From the NCBI RefSeq assembly GCF_937997535.1, contig NZ_CALKTT010000010.1, forward strand, positions 1 through 42,809: a stretch of 42,809 bases of DNA. The letters run 5' to 3'. The position numbers were made by a program, and so were the translations under genes. This DNA is from an uncultured Campylobacter sp. (GTDB lineage: Bacteria > Campylobacterota > Campylobacteria > Campylobacterales > Campylobacteraceae). Of this stretch, positions 32,402 to 41,427 are shown piece after piece; positions within the stretch are counted from its first letter, which is position 1, and each line of letters opens with the position of its first letter. Under the pieces are notes generated by a model. That model saw only the letters and a list, made by a program, of their open reading frames with translations. It searched no databases and had not been told where the DNA came from.

Positions 32402-33136
32402 CTATGCGATGTTGGTGTAAACTGCCTGCACGTCGTCGTCATCCTCTAGCCGCTCTAGCAGCGCGTCTATGTCGCTAAGCTGCTCCTCGCTAAATTCGTG
32501 CTTTTCGTTGGCGACGAATTTTAAGCTTGCGCTGATGATCTCAAGCCCTATCTTTTCGATCCCTTCGTTTAAAGTGCCGAAGCTTTCGTATTCGCCGTAG
32601 ATTAGAAGCGTCTTTTCGAGCTCGCCCTTATCGTTTTCAAACTCGTTGATCTCAAGCTCGCTAAGACCGAAGTCGATGAGCTCAAGCTCTAGCTCCTCGA
32701 TGTCGCGGCTCGGCAGCTTGGTCTCAAAAACAGCCTTGTGCGAAAACATAAATTTCAAACTGCCGCTCGGCAAAAACTCGCCCTTAGCTTTGTTTAAAAT
32801 CGATTTTACGTTTGCGACGGTGCGGGTCGGGTTATCGGTGGCGCATTCGATTATTAAAAGCGCGCCGTGTGGCGCCTTGCCGTCGTAAAAGATCGTTTTG
32901 ATATCGGCGCTATCTTTGCCGCTTGCGCGCTTGATAGCCGCGTCGATGTTGTCTTTGGGCATATTTTGCGCCTTTGCCGTAGCGATCGCGGCGCGCAGCT
33001 TGGAGTTCATCAGCGGATCTTCGCCGCCCTCTTTCGCAGCCATCGTTATGGCCTTGCCCAGTTTTGGGAAAAGTTTGCTCATCTTCCCCCATCTAGCTTC
33101 TTTTGAAGCGCGTCTGTATTCAAAAGCTCGTCCCAT
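32402..33136 (-). CDS. yebC: YebC/PmpR-family protein
   Basis: YebC-family proteins bind nucleic acid. They have long been annotated as transcription regulators, and some members are now linked to translation of proline-rich stretches. The 244-residue product is standard in length and shows the N-terminal signature MGRAFEYRRASKEARWGKMS, the next conserved segment LGKAITMAAKEGGEDP, and NPTRTVANVKSILNKAKGEF, with an acidic end, DALLERLEDDDDVQAVYTNI. It is first in a minus-strand run with ppi, acpS and an unknown gene. TATAAT on the minus strand at 33171-33176 is a likely -10. It diverges from copZ. Confidence 0.95.
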   Translation of the reverse strand: MGRAFEYRRASKEARWGKMSKLFPKLGKAITMAAKEGGEDPLMNSKLRAAIATAKAQNMPKDNIDAAIKRASGKDSADIKTIFYDGKAPHGALLIIECATDNPTRTVANVKSILNKAKGEFLPSGSLKFMFSHKAVFETKLPSRDIEELELELIDFGLSELEINEFENDKGELEKTLLIYGEYESFGTLNEGIEKIGLEIISASLKFVANEKHEFSEEQLSDIDALLERLEDDDDVQAVYTNIA

Positions 33137-33170
33137 AAAATTCCTTAAAACTTAAATTTAAAAACGGGTG

Positions 33171-33176
33171 ATTATA
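33171..33176 (-). promoter_or_regulatory. Candidate -10 element of the yebC operon
   Basis: Read on the minus strand this is TATAAT, 34 bases before the yebC ATG, within the yebC/copZ divergent gap. Copper control of the opposite transcript cannot be judged because no clear CueR- or CsoR-type palindrome was found. Confidence 0.5.
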
Positions 33177-33269
33177 ACGAAAAACCCTTAAATTTCAGGA
33201 GCGGGCGTTGAAATAAAATTTATTAAAAAGTAGTATAAGTTTTGAAATTTTAATCCAAAGGAGAGGCTC

Positions 33270-33494
33270 ATGGCTTTGAAACAAAGCGTAAAATTTAAGG
33301 CGCAAAATATCCACTGCGAAAACTGCGCGAGGACGATCAAAAACGCGCTTAAGGATGATTTCGGAGAGATCGAGGTGGACGTAGCAAGCGGAGTGGTGAG
33401 TTTAAGCTTAGATCCGCGCGACGAGGCTAAATTTAAAGAGGAGATGGACGATTTGGGCTTTAGCGTCGCAGAAAAGCTAGCCTGCGAAAACTAA
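33270..33494 (+). CDS. copZ: Copper chaperone, heavy-metal-associated domain
   Basis: CopZ-type proteins carry Cu(I) in the cytoplasm and hand it to CopA. The 74-residue product is a single ferredoxin-like HMA domain with the metal pair C16 and C19 in IHCENCARTI, preceded by AQN instead of the usual GM. A third cysteine is near the end (LACEN). AAAGGAGAG lies before the ATG. The copA gene starts three bases after its stop, so the two are co-translated, matching the order I recall in C. jejuni (Cj1162c-Cj1161c). Confidence 0.9.
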   Translation: MALKQSVKFKAQNIHCENCARTIKNALKDDFGEIEVDVASGVVSLSLDPRDEAKFKEEMDDLGFSVAEKLACEN

Positions 33495-33497
33495 CAG

Positions 33498-35675
33498 ATG
33501 CCAAGCAAAATCACTCTAAATATCGTCGGGATGAGCTGCGTAAACTGCTCCAATGCGATCGAGCGGGTAAGTCGCAAGATCGAGGGGGTGCAGGACGCGC
33601 ACGTAAATTTCGCAAACGGCAGCGGCGAGTTCGTACTTGCCGATCCGGCGCTTGAGGAGACGCTAAAAGCCAAGATCAAAAAGTTAGGCTACGACATCGC
33701 CGTGGATTACGAGGATTTGGAGCGCAAAAAGCGGCGCAATCTCAAAGCGGCGCTATTTAGGCTAATCCTCGCTCTCATTTTAGCCGCGGCGGTAATGGCA
33801 GTGGAGATGAGCGGGTTTTTAAGCTTCGTTCCAAAGGCGCTACTTTGCGCGGCGATGGCGTGCGTGAGCCTATTTTACTGCGGTAAGAACTTCTTTTATC
33901 ACGCTTACGGCTCGCTGAAAAACAGAAGCTTTGATATGAACGTGCTCGTGGCGATGGGAAGCTTTTTTGCATTTGCCTATTCTCTAACGGCCGCAGTATG
34001 GGTCTATACGCACGGCGCGCAGAACGAATTTACCAATCTTTATTTCTCCTCCGCCTCGATGATAATCGCCTTTATTTCGCTTGGAAAATACCTTGAAGAG
34101 CGCAGCAAGATGAAGGCGAACGACTACATCAAGGGGTTAATCGATCTAAGCCCCAAAACCGCGCTTTTGATCAAAGACGACGGCACGATAGCCGAAGTGC
34201 ACGCAGAAGCGCTAAAGCCGGGCGATAAGGTGCTAGTAAAAAACGGCTCGCGCATCCCTTGCGACGGGCTTATCGTAGAAGGCGGCGCACAGATCGACAC
34301 CTCGCTCATTAGCGGCGAGAGCTTGGCGGTTTATAAAAGCGTAGGCGATGAGGTAAACGCAGGCTGCGTCAGCACGGACGGCGTTATCTACGTGAAGGTG
34401 ACGAAATTTTCGCATCAGACGCTACTTGCCGAGATTAAAAATCTGCTGAACGAGGCGGGCAACAAAAAGATGCCGATCGCGCGCTTTGCGGATAAAATTT
34501 CAAATATCTTCGTGCCCGCGGTGATTTTGATCGCGCTTGTTAGCTTTATAACGTGGATGGCGCTTGACGGGCGGCTTTCATACGCCGCATCCGCCGCTAT
34601 TTGCGTGCTTATCATCTCCTGCCCGTGCGCGCTAGGTCTTGCGACGCCGATCGCTATCGTTTGCGCGATCTCAAACGCTGCAAAGGCTGGAATTTTAATC
34701 AAAAATCCCGAAATTTTAGAAATTTTAAAAGACGCCGACGTCGCGGTTTTTGATAAAACGGGCACGCTTAGCAAGGGCGAAATTTCGGTAAGCTTCAGCG
34801 ATCTAGCCGCCCAAGATCTCTACGCTCTGGCAAGCGCGCAAAAGCTTAGCGAGCATCCGATCTCAAAGGCGATCGTAAAATTTGCCGAGCTGAAATTCGG
34901 CGAAATTTCTAAGCTTAACGGCGAGTTCGAAAGCGTCGCGGGCAAGGGGATCGTCGCTAAAAATCCCACCGGCGAAATTCTTTGCGGCAGCGCGGGCTTT
35001 CTGCGCGAGCGCGGCGTGGATGCGGGCGTCGAAGTAAAAGCGGAGGAGCTTTTAGACAAGGGCTTCGGCGTCGTTTACTGCGCGATAGGCGGCTCGTACG
35101 CGGGCTTCATCGCATTTAGCGACGAGATCAGAGCTGAAGCGCGCAGCGTCGTGCAGACGTTGCAAAAAAGCGGCGTAAAAACCGTCATGCTAACGGGCGA
35201 TAACGCCAAAACGGCAAATTTCGTCGCTCGCAACCTCGGCATCGACGAGGTAAAAAGCGGAGTGCTTCCAAGCGGCAAATATGAGTTCATTAAATCCCTG
35301 ACGGATGAGGGCAAGCGGGTGCTTTTCGTGGGCGACGGCGTCAATGACGCGCCGAGCTTAAAAGCCGCTAGCATCGGCGTAGCGATGAACGGCGGCAGCG
35401 ACGTAGCCAAGGGCGCGGGCGACGCGATTTTTATAAAAAACGACCTTGCAAGCGTGCTATATCTATTCCGCCTATCGGAAGCTGCCATGCGGACGATCAA
35501 GCAAAACCTCTTCTGGGCGCTGTTTTACAACGCCGTGTGTATCCCGATCGCAGCAGGCGCGCTATATCCGGCGCTCGGCGTGCTTTTAAAGCCGATGTAC
35601 GGCGCCGCGGCGATGTGCTTTAGCTCCGTGACGGTCGTGCTAAATTCCATCAGATTGAAATTCGCTAAATTTTAA
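33498..35675 (+). CDS. copA: Copper-exporting P1B-type ATPase CopA
   Basis: CopA pumps Cu(I) out of the cytoplasm using ATP. The 725-residue product has one N-terminal metal-binding domain (GMSCVNCS, C14 and C17) and about eight membrane helices. The membrane copper site is C375-P-C377 in SCPCALGLATP, and the phosphorylated aspartate is D419 in FDKTGTLSKGE. The nucleotide-domain SEHPIS motif, the hinge VMLTGDNAKTA and VGDGVNDAPSLKAA are also present. The actuator TGE-type loop reads ISGESLAV. All catalytic residues are in place, so it should be active. It follows copZ in a two-gene operon, and the copper-specific CPC/HMA pattern makes silver/copper the likely substrates. Confidence 0.96.
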   Translation: MPSKITLNIVGMSCVNCSNAIERVSRKIEGVQDAHVNFANGSGEFVLADPALEETLKAKIKKLGYDIAVDYEDLERKKRRNLKAALFRLILALILAAAVMAVEMSGFLSFVPKALLCAAMACVSLFYCGKNFFYHAYGSLKNRSFDMNVLVAMGSFFAFAYSLTAAVWVYTHGAQNEFTNLYFSSASMIIAFISLGKYLEERSKMKANDYIKGLIDLSPKTALLIKDDGTIAEVHAEALKPGDKVLVKNGSRIPCDGLIVEGGAQIDTSLISGESLAVYKSVGDEVNAGCVSTDGVIYVKVTKFSHQTLLAEIKNLLNEAGNKKMPIARFADKISNIFVPAVILIALVSFITWMALDGRLSYAASAAICVLIISCPCALGLATPIAIVCAISNAAKAGILIKNPEILEILKDADVAVFDKTGTLSKGEISVSFSDLAAQDLYALASAQKLSEHPISKAIVKFAELKFGEISKLNGEFESVAGKGIVAKNPTGEILCGSAGFLRERGVDAGVEVKAEELLDKGFGVVYCAIGGSYAGFIAFSDEIRAEARSVVQTLQKSGVKTVMLTGDNAKTANFVARNLGIDEVKSGVLPSGKYEFIKSLTDEGKRVLFVGDGVNDAPSLKAASIGVAMNGGSDVAKGAGDAIFIKNDLASVLYLFRLSEAAMRTIKQNLFWALFYNAVCIPIAAGALYPALGVLLKPMYGAAAMCFSSVTVVLNSIRLKFAKF

Positions 35676-36154
35676 CGCGGCGGATTTTGCGCTAGGCGCG
35701 GAATTTTACGCGGCGAAATTTTAATTTACTCGGCGCAAAACGCGCAAAATTCTTTCATTCTGCAAGAAATTTTACCTTGCAAATTCTATCTGGCTACTAA
35801 TGCACGTAGAATTCCACGGAACGGGCTCCACTTGAAAAATTTTATTTCACGATAAGCCTAGCGCGGAATTCCGCTAGATTTGTACAGCTTGCAAAATTTT
35901 ATTTTACCGCTAGCCTGCGCGCAAATTTTAAAATTTTAGCCTGCCGGTCGCCGTGCCCTCATTATAGTGCCCTCCATTACTGCGCCTATAACTACCATTA
36001 TTTAACGCTGCTCGCCGCCGCGCCGTAAAATTTTAAAAATTCCGCAAAATTTTATAAAGCTGAAATGAATTCCATAAAATTCCACCGCCCGCACTAAGTT
36101 TTAATAAATAAATTTAAAGGTAAAATAACGCTTCAAATGCAATTCGAGGTAGCG
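35676..36154. other. Intergenic region between copA and the ankyrin gene
   Basis: Low-complexity AAATTTTA/GCAAAATT words, an exact AAATTTTAAAATTT at 35923-35936, and a near-palindrome around GCGGAATTCCGC at 35858-35877. No ORF with credible initiation; no terminator stem with a T-run was found after copA. Confidence 0.45.
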
Positions 36155-37387
36155 ATGCGAAAAATTCTAATGGGTTCGTTTGTTTTTTGCGGCACGCTTT
36201 TTGGCGCTTCTTGCGAGCAGATGCTAAGCGATCCGCGCGGCTTTTTTAGCAAAGAGCCTGCGGACGAAGAGCTGCTGCAAAGCGATTTTGGCTGTAAAGG
36301 CTCGCTAGCTGGCGCAGAATTTTTACAAAATTTAAAAAGCGCGGCTTCTGAGATCAGGGACGAAAATATCGATTGTGTCGGTAACGAAGCCTTGCTGAAC
36401 GAAAAAAGGCTTGAGCGAACCTTGGCATTTGCGGGGATGGATGGCGAGGGCTTTTTGAGCTATGCCAAAGAGAAAAACTACGCGCAAATTAGCGAAAAAT
36501 CGCTTGAAGCCTTAGAATTTTACTCCGAGCGCAAGATTGGAAATTTCATCGCTTATGGCAATTTTATGGGTGAGGTCCCGGTAGCCAGGGAGGCACTAAG
36601 AGATTATTTCGCCGCTAAATTCAACAAAAACGACGCCGATGAGCTGGCAAGCGCCGTGATGGCGGAATTTATCGCATACGCTGCAAAGGATCGCAAGGCG
36701 GGAGATTACGGTGAGCTTGAGCTGGCGCTAAAAGGCGGAGTAGGCGCAGATGAGTTTCGTACGCTACTTTTTAGCAAGGATTTTGCAATTTACGAGCTTG
36801 ATAATGCCTTGGATCTAGCACTTTTGCTAGGATATGACGAGCGCTTTAGCGGCGCTTTGATCGAGCGAGGCGCGCAGGTGAATGCTGGCGAGGAAAACTC
36901 GCTATTTTACGCGATGAATAACGTTCAAAGCGCTAAATTTATGATCTCTAAAGGTGCCTTGGTTGGCTATAAAAACTCGCTCGGGCAAACTCCGATATTT
37001 TTCGCCGCCGCGGCAAAAAATTATGAGCTCGTAAAGTTGCTAATCTACTCGCACGCTAGCGTAAATGTCCGCCAGATCAGCAGCGCCGAGGCCCAGGCTC
37101 TAGCATCGTTAGGCGAGCGTAGCGACGGCTGTGAGCGTTCGGGCGCGGGCAAGACACTGCTGATGTTTGCGGCGCAAAAAAGTACCAAGCAGATCGTTGA
37201 ATTGCTCGTAAAATCGGGCGCAAACGAAAAAGCAGTTGATGAGTCGGGGCTAAATGCACTAGACTACGCGCTTGCGGGTGGCGAAGCGGCTACGCAGAGC
37301 TATTTGCGCTCGCTTGGATTAAGTCCTACGCAAGTAAGCGATGATTTTACGAGCGATCCGCAAGATGCACCTGAGCGTGAGAATTAG
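36155..37387 (+). CDS. Periplasmic ankyrin-repeat protein
   Basis: From the ATG at 36155 the product has 410 residues. It starts with a signal peptide (MRKILMGSFVFCGTLFGA), placing it in the periplasm. Residues about 225-380 form ankyrin repeats with the words ENSLFYAMNNVQSAKFMISK, GQTPIFFAAAAKNYELVKLL, KTLLMFAAQKSTKQIVELLV and ESGLNALDYALAGGEAATQS. The middle part is helical and not recognised. I place the start here because GAGGT precedes it and the signal peptide begins at once. A periplasmic ankyrin protein next to this antiporter and trmA is what I recall in C. jejuni (Cj0834c). The partner protein is unknown. Confidence 0.85.
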   Translation: MRKILMGSFVFCGTLFGASCEQMLSDPRGFFSKEPADEELLQSDFGCKGSLAGAEFLQNLKSAASEIRDENIDCVGNEALLNEKRLERTLAFAGMDGEGFLSYAKEKNYAQISEKSLEALEFYSERKIGNFIAYGNFMGEVPVAREALRDYFAAKFNKNDADELASAVMAEFIAYAAKDRKAGDYGELELALKGGVGADEFRTLLFSKDFAIYELDNALDLALLLGYDERFSGALIERGAQVNAGEENSLFYAMNNVQSAKFMISKGALVGYKNSLGQTPIFFAAAAKNYELVKLLIYSHASVNVRQISSAEAQALASLGERSDGCERSGAGKTLLMFAAQKSTKQIVELLVKSGANEKAVDESGLNALDYALAGGEAATQSYLRSLGLSPTQVSDDFTSDPQDAPEREN

Positions 37388-38070
37388 CAGGCTTGATTTA
37401 AAGGGCCGCTTACCGCTTCATCGTCGTTTTAGGCTTGCAGCGTTTTGGGTTTGCAAAAGCCTTATGAGCTTTAAATTTAATGTTTTGCTGCTTTGTAAAT
37501 TCTATAGATTTAGCGAATTTTTCGAGTGCGAGTTGGTAGAATTTAACGCTTTAAAATTTTATCACTTTGCTTGCGCAGGTTGCATGCACTGAAATTTTAT
37601 AAACGCTCAGACGAGCTTTAAAAATGACGATTTGTGCGTTTATGCGCGATAAAATTTTTGCTGATGGATTTTGGTTTGCGATCAAGAGCGGGATTTCGTC
37701 AAATTTTGTGCGATAAACTTATCGCTTTTGTGACAAAGTAAGCGTTGCATCATTGTGGAATTTTACCTTGATTTGAAGCTTTTGCTATGTTAAGTAGAAT
37801 TTAAATGCGCTTATAAAACGCTTTTGATTACGCCGCGCGCGGCATTTTGCACCGTAGGAATTTTGCTGCGCGACAAGTTACTTAAAAATGCGTTCGAAAA
37901 ATTGCAAACGCAGCAAAATAGCAGAGTTTGCTGCGCGATTAAGGCGCTCAAAAATTGCCGTAAAAGAAAGTACGCAATACAAATAATTGCTGAAAGGAGC
38001 GCAGAATTTTAAAATTTAACCCCCGATCGGAGGTTAAATTTTAAAATTTTATCAATAATCAAGGATTAAA
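37388..38070. other. Noncoding region before the antiporter gene
   Basis: About 680 bases without a supported gene. Frames at 37341-37592 and 37824-38012 lack ribosome-binding sites and have shadow-like translations. Besides AAATTTTA words it holds a perfect 17-bp stem at 38005-38048, in the leader of the next gene. No RNA gene was recognised. Confidence 0.45.
38005..38048 (+). promoter_or_regulatory. 17-bp perfect hairpin in the antiporter gene leader
   Basis: AATTTTAAAATTTAACC (38005-38021) pairs exactly with GGTTAAATTTTAAAATT (38032-38048) around the loop CCCGATCGGA, itself partly palindromic. The stem ends 22 bases before the antiporter ATG. It could stop upstream transcription or control translation. 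There is no long T-run after it, so a simple terminator is less likely. Confidence 0.55.
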
Positions 38071-39771
38071 ATGTTAAAAAATTTGCTTATCTTTACAGCG
38101 ATTTTTTTGCCCGCGCTGGCGCTTGCGGACGTGGAGCCCGCCGTGCGAAACAGCGAGCTTTACGGCGTGCTGACGCTTATCCCGCCGGTTGCGGCGATCG
38201 TGCTTGCTTTCATCACCAAGGACGTGATTTTGTCGCTGTTTTTGGGCGTGCTAAGCGGAACCTTTCTTATCGGTATGGTCGATCAAAATATCGCAGCTTC
38301 GGCGCTTTTCGCTTTTACGAACCTGTGCTCGCGTATGGTAAAATCGATGGCGGATACGTGGAATGCGGGTATTTTGCTTCAGGTTATGTGTATCGGCGGG
38401 CTCATCGCTTTGGTGACCAAAAGCGGCGGTACGAAGGCGCTTGCGCTTTGGCTTAGCAAGCACGCAGACACCCCAGTTTTGGGTCAAATTTATACTTGGC
38501 TCATGGGTATCGTGATATTTTTCGACGATTACGCAAACGCGTTGATCGTGGGTCCGATAATGCGGCCACTTATGGATAAATTTAAAATTTCGCGCGCGAA
38601 ATTCGCCTTCATCATCGACGCGACCGCAGCGCCGATTACCGGCATCGCTGTGATCTCCACGTGGGTCGGAGTTGAAATTTCGGCGATCAAGGAGGCCTAC
38701 TCACAGATCGGCGTAGAAAACATAAACGCCTTCACCGTGTTCGTTGAGACGATCCCGTATAGATTTTATAATATTTTTATGATCTTTTTTGTAGTCGCCA
38801 CGGCAGTGATGAGCAGGGAGTTTGGCTCGATGTATCGCGCAGAGATTGCATCTCGCGGCGGTAAGAGCGGAGCCGCGGATTTTAAGATCAAAAATTTAGA
38901 GGATCAAATTTTCGTACCCAAAGAGGGCGTCGCGCTTCGCAAGCTAAACGCAATAATCCCGCTAGGAGCGATGATTGTCCTTTCCGTTATCGGATTTTAT
39001 CTCAACGGCTACAGCTCGCTGGAGGGCGAGGCTTTGGAGGCGGTCAAAGCAGCCCCTCTTAGCTTTACTTCGATCCGTACCGCATTTAGCGCGGCAGACG
39101 CCTCGGTCGTGCTGTTTCAATCCGCGCTCTTTTCATCGATCATCGCCGTCGTTTTGGGCATCGCGCAAAAAATTTACGGCGTCAAAGAGGCGATTGAGGT
39201 CTGGGTTGGCGGCTGGAAAAGCATGCTAAATACCGTCATAATCCTACTTTTTGCGTGGTCGCTAAGCTCGGTTATCAAGGAGCTAGGCACTTCGCGCTAC
39301 CTAGTCGAGCTTCTAAGCGACGCTACTCCGCGCTTTGCTCTTGCGATCGTGATCTTCGTGCTTAGCTCGTTTATCTCATTTTCAACGGGCACGAGCTTCG
39401 GTACTATGGGCATTGTTACCCCTCTGGCCGTACCGTTAGCGCACGCCGTGGGGCAAAAATACGGACTTAGCGGCGAGGAATTTCACGTTTTCATGTGCGT
39501 AAACGTAAGTGCGGTGCTTACCGGAGCGATTTTCGGCGATCATTGCTCGCCGATTTCGGATACGACGATCCTTTCTTCGATGGGCGCAGGCTGCGATCAC
39601 ATCGAGCACGTAAGCACGCAGATGACCTATGCGCTGGTCGTTTGCGGTATCAGTATCGTTTGCGGCTACCTGCCCGCGGGCTTTGGGCTTAGCGTGTGGG
39701 GATGTCTGATCTTGGGTATCGCGGCTATCATTCTTTTACTGCGCGTGGTGGGTAAAAGAGTGGATGTATGA
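38071..39771 (+). CDS. NhaC-family Na+/H+ antiporter-type membrane protein
   Basis: This 566-residue inner membrane transporter belongs to the NhaC/YvmH ion antiporter family, which commonly exchanges Na+ for H+ or moves amino acid derivatives. It has roughly a dozen membrane helices. The first segment (LLIFTAIFLPALALADVEPA) looks like a signal peptide or first helix. The conserved words GIVIFFDDYANALIVGP and FSTGTSFGTMGIVTPLAVPL each lie in a matching half of an internal duplication, and GDHCSPISDTTILSS is the other family signature. The order antiporter-trmA, with trmA overlapping by four bases, matches C. jejuni (recalled as Cj0832c-Cj0831c). The ion is inferred from the family only. Confidence 0.88.
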   Translation: MLKNLLIFTAIFLPALALADVEPAVRNSELYGVLTLIPPVAAIVLAFITKDVILSLFLGVLSGTFLIGMVDQNIAASALFAFTNLCSRMVKSMADTWNAGILLQVMCIGGLIALVTKSGGTKALALWLSKHADTPVLGQIYTWLMGIVIFFDDYANALIVGPIMRPLMDKFKISRAKFAFIIDATAAPITGIAVISTWVGVEISAIKEAYSQIGVENINAFTVFVETIPYRFYNIFMIFFVVATAVMSREFGSMYRAEIASRGGKSGAADFKIKNLEDQIFVPKEGVALRKLNAIIPLGAMIVLSVIGFYLNGYSSLEGEALEAVKAAPLSFTSIRTAFSAADASVVLFQSALFSSIIAVVLGIAQKIYGVKEAIEVWVGGWKSMLNTVIILLFAWSLSSVIKELGTSRYLVELLSDATPRFALAIVIFVLSSFISFSTGTSFGTMGIVTPLAVPLAHAVGQKYGLSGEEFHVFMCVNVSAVLTGAIFGDHCSPISDTTILSSMGAGCDHIEHVSTQMTYALVVCGISIVCGYLPAGFGLSVWGCLILGIAAIILLLRVVGKRVDV

Positions 39772-41327
39772 ATTGCGAAAGCTTCGGCAGCTGCGGCAGC
39801 TGTACGCTCGGTGAGCCCTATGAGGATCAAATTTTATATAAAAAGCGTCTGATCGCCGATAAATTTAGAGATTTTTTTAACGGCGAGTTTGAGTTTTTTG
39901 CCTCGCAGCCGCAAAATTACCGCATCAGGGCGGAATTTGGCATCTGGCACGATATTTGGCATAGAGCATCTGATCTTGCCTACACGATGGGCGGCTCACA
40001 GAGTAAGAAAATTTTAATTAACGAATGCCCCAAGGTAGCGCTTCCTATCGCAAATTTAATGCCGCAACTGCTGGAAGCGCTTAGGCGGAACGAAGCTTTA
40101 AAAGAGAGGCTCTTCGGCGTCGAGTTCATCTCGTGCGCCAGCGGGATTTTGGCGACGCTGCTTTATCACAAGCGCCTGGGCGAGCGCGAGCAGGAGGCAA
40201 TTTGCGAGCTGGCGGACAAGCTTGGCATCGGGGTCATGGCTCGCGCGCGCGGACAGAAGCTGCTAAGCGGCGAGCTAAGCCTCACAGACGAGCTTTGCGT
40301 GGACGGGCGAGTTTATAAATTTCGCTTCGGCGAAAACGCCTTTATCCAGCCCAACCGCGGCGTGAACGAAAAGATGATCGCCTGGGCGAGAAGCTGCGTG
40401 GACTTCGGCAAAGAGGGCGCAAGCGAGGTGTGCGCCGCGCAGAATTTCGCCGCAAAGAATTTCATAGCGGAGAATTTTGGCGCGCAAAATTTGGGCTGTG
40501 AGCAGTCCGCTGCGCAAAATTCTACGGATCGAAATTCCGCTTCTGAAAATTCCACCGAATTGGATGCCGCTTGCCGAAATTCCGTTAAGGCAAATTTCGC
40601 TTGTGCAGAATTTAGCGGCGAAAATTCAGTGGAATTTAACTGTGCCTCCGCAGACGAAAGCTCTGCGGATGATAATTTCGCTCGCAAGGATTCGGATACG
40701 CAAAATTCTGCCTCTCAAAATTTCATCGAACAGAATTTGACCGGGCAAAATTTGGATTGCGAAAAGCGTTGCGTGCAAAATTCAGCCTGCGAAAATTCCG
40801 CCCCGCAAAATTCGAGCTGCAAACAACATGCCGTGCGCTCAGAAAGCTCCGCCGCGCGCGATCTGCTGGAGCTGTACTGCGGGCACGGCAACTTTACTAT
40901 CCCGCTTGCGGCTAAATTTAACCGTGTGCTGGCGAGCGAAATTTCAAAAAGTTCGATTGCAAATGCCCGCATAAACTGCGAGCTCAACGGCGTTCGCAAC
41001 GCGCAATTCGTCCGCCTTAGCGCGGATGAGCTGATGAGCGCGTTTGCACGGCAGCGCGAGTTTGAGCGGCTAAAGGGGATCGATATTTTCAGCTACGATT
41101 TTTCGCACGTCTTGATCGATCCGCCGCGAGCGGGGCTAGAGCCTAGCGTGATTGATTTCATAAAAAATTTTCAAAATTTGATCTACATCTCCTGTAATCC
41201 GCAGACGCTTTTTGAAAATTTGCGCTCGCTTTGCGCAACGCACGAGGTGCGCAGGTTTGCGATCTTCGATCAGTTCGCGCATACGGCGCATATCGAATGC
41301 GGCGTGCTATTACGGCGCAGGAGTTAA
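39768..41327 (+). CDS. trmA: tRNA (uracil-54-C5)-methyltransferase TrmA with a ~145-residue insertion
   Basis: TrmA makes ribothymidine at position 54 of tRNA, using SAM. The 519-residue product is far longer than the ~360 residues normal for the family. Residues 1-216 match the N-terminal and central part (FGSCGSCTLGEPYEDQ, FGENAFIQPNRGVNEKMI). SAM motif I, DLLELYCGHGNFTIPLA, begins at 365. VLIDPPRAGLEP and the catalytic nucleophile C476 in YISCNPQTLFENL follow. Between 217 and about 362 lies an inserted segment rich in Asn, Gln, Ser, Cys and Phe (QNSACENSAPQNSS-type words). All catalytic parts are intact and in frame, so activity is plausible. The insert sits in the loop just before motif I. 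The gene begins in the antiporter stop codon. Confidence 0.92.
   Translation: MNCESFGSCGSCTLGEPYEDQILYKKRLIADKFRDFFNGEFEFFASQPQNYRIRAEFGIWHDIWHRASDLAYTMGGSQSKKILINECPKVALPIANLMPQLLEALRRNEALKERLFGVEFISCASGILATLLYHKRLGEREQEAICELADKLGIGVMARARGQKLLSGELSLTDELCVDGRVYKFRFGENAFIQPNRGVNEKMIAWARSCVDFGKEGASEVCAAQNFAAKNFIAENFGAQNLGCEQSAAQNSTDRNSASENSTELDAACRNSVKANFACAEFSGENSVEFNCASADESSADDNFARKDSDTQNSASQNFIEQNLTGQNLDCEKRCVQNSACENSAPQNSSCKQHAVRSESSAARDLLELYCGHGNFTIPLAAKFNRVLASEISKSSIANARINCELNGVRNAQFVRLSADELMSAFARQREFERLKGIDIFSYDFSHVLIDPPRAGLEPSVIDFIKNFQNLIYISCNPQTLFENLRSLCATHEVRRFAIFDQFAHTAHIECGVLLRRRS
40416..40855. repeat. In-frame low-complexity insertion in trmA
   Basis: The tract is made of recurring GCAAAATTC, GAAATTCC, GAAAATTCC and AGAATTT words with spacings in multiples of three. 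It encodes repeated Q-N-S, E-N-S and N-F words. CGCAAAATTCTGCC (40699-40712) is shared with the TPR-protein tail tract at 11970-11983. No transposon ends or target duplications are visible. Confidence 0.75.
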
Positions 41328-41391
41328 GCGGATCTAAAACCGAAGTCGCGGATTTAGGCTGCGCGCGGGATAAAATTTCGCCTAAAATATG

Positions 41392-41397
41392 TATAAT
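41392..41397 (+). promoter_or_regulatory. Candidate -10 element of ilvA
   Basis: TATAAT preceded by ATATG lies 30 bases before the ilvA ATG, and AAAGGAAG stands at the ribosome-binding position. It would allow ilvA to be expressed apart from trmA. Confidence 0.55.
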
Positions 41398-41427
41398 AAC
41401 AAAATTTAAAATTACGAAAGGAAGTAG

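Noticed and set aside
37824..38012. 62-codon plus-strand frame before the antiporter
   Set aside because: No ribosome-binding site, and the composition resembles neighbouring noncoding DNA.
40416..40855. trmA insert as a pentapeptide-repeat domain
   Set aside because: The words recur at irregular lengths and lack the central L/F every five residues that defines that fold.
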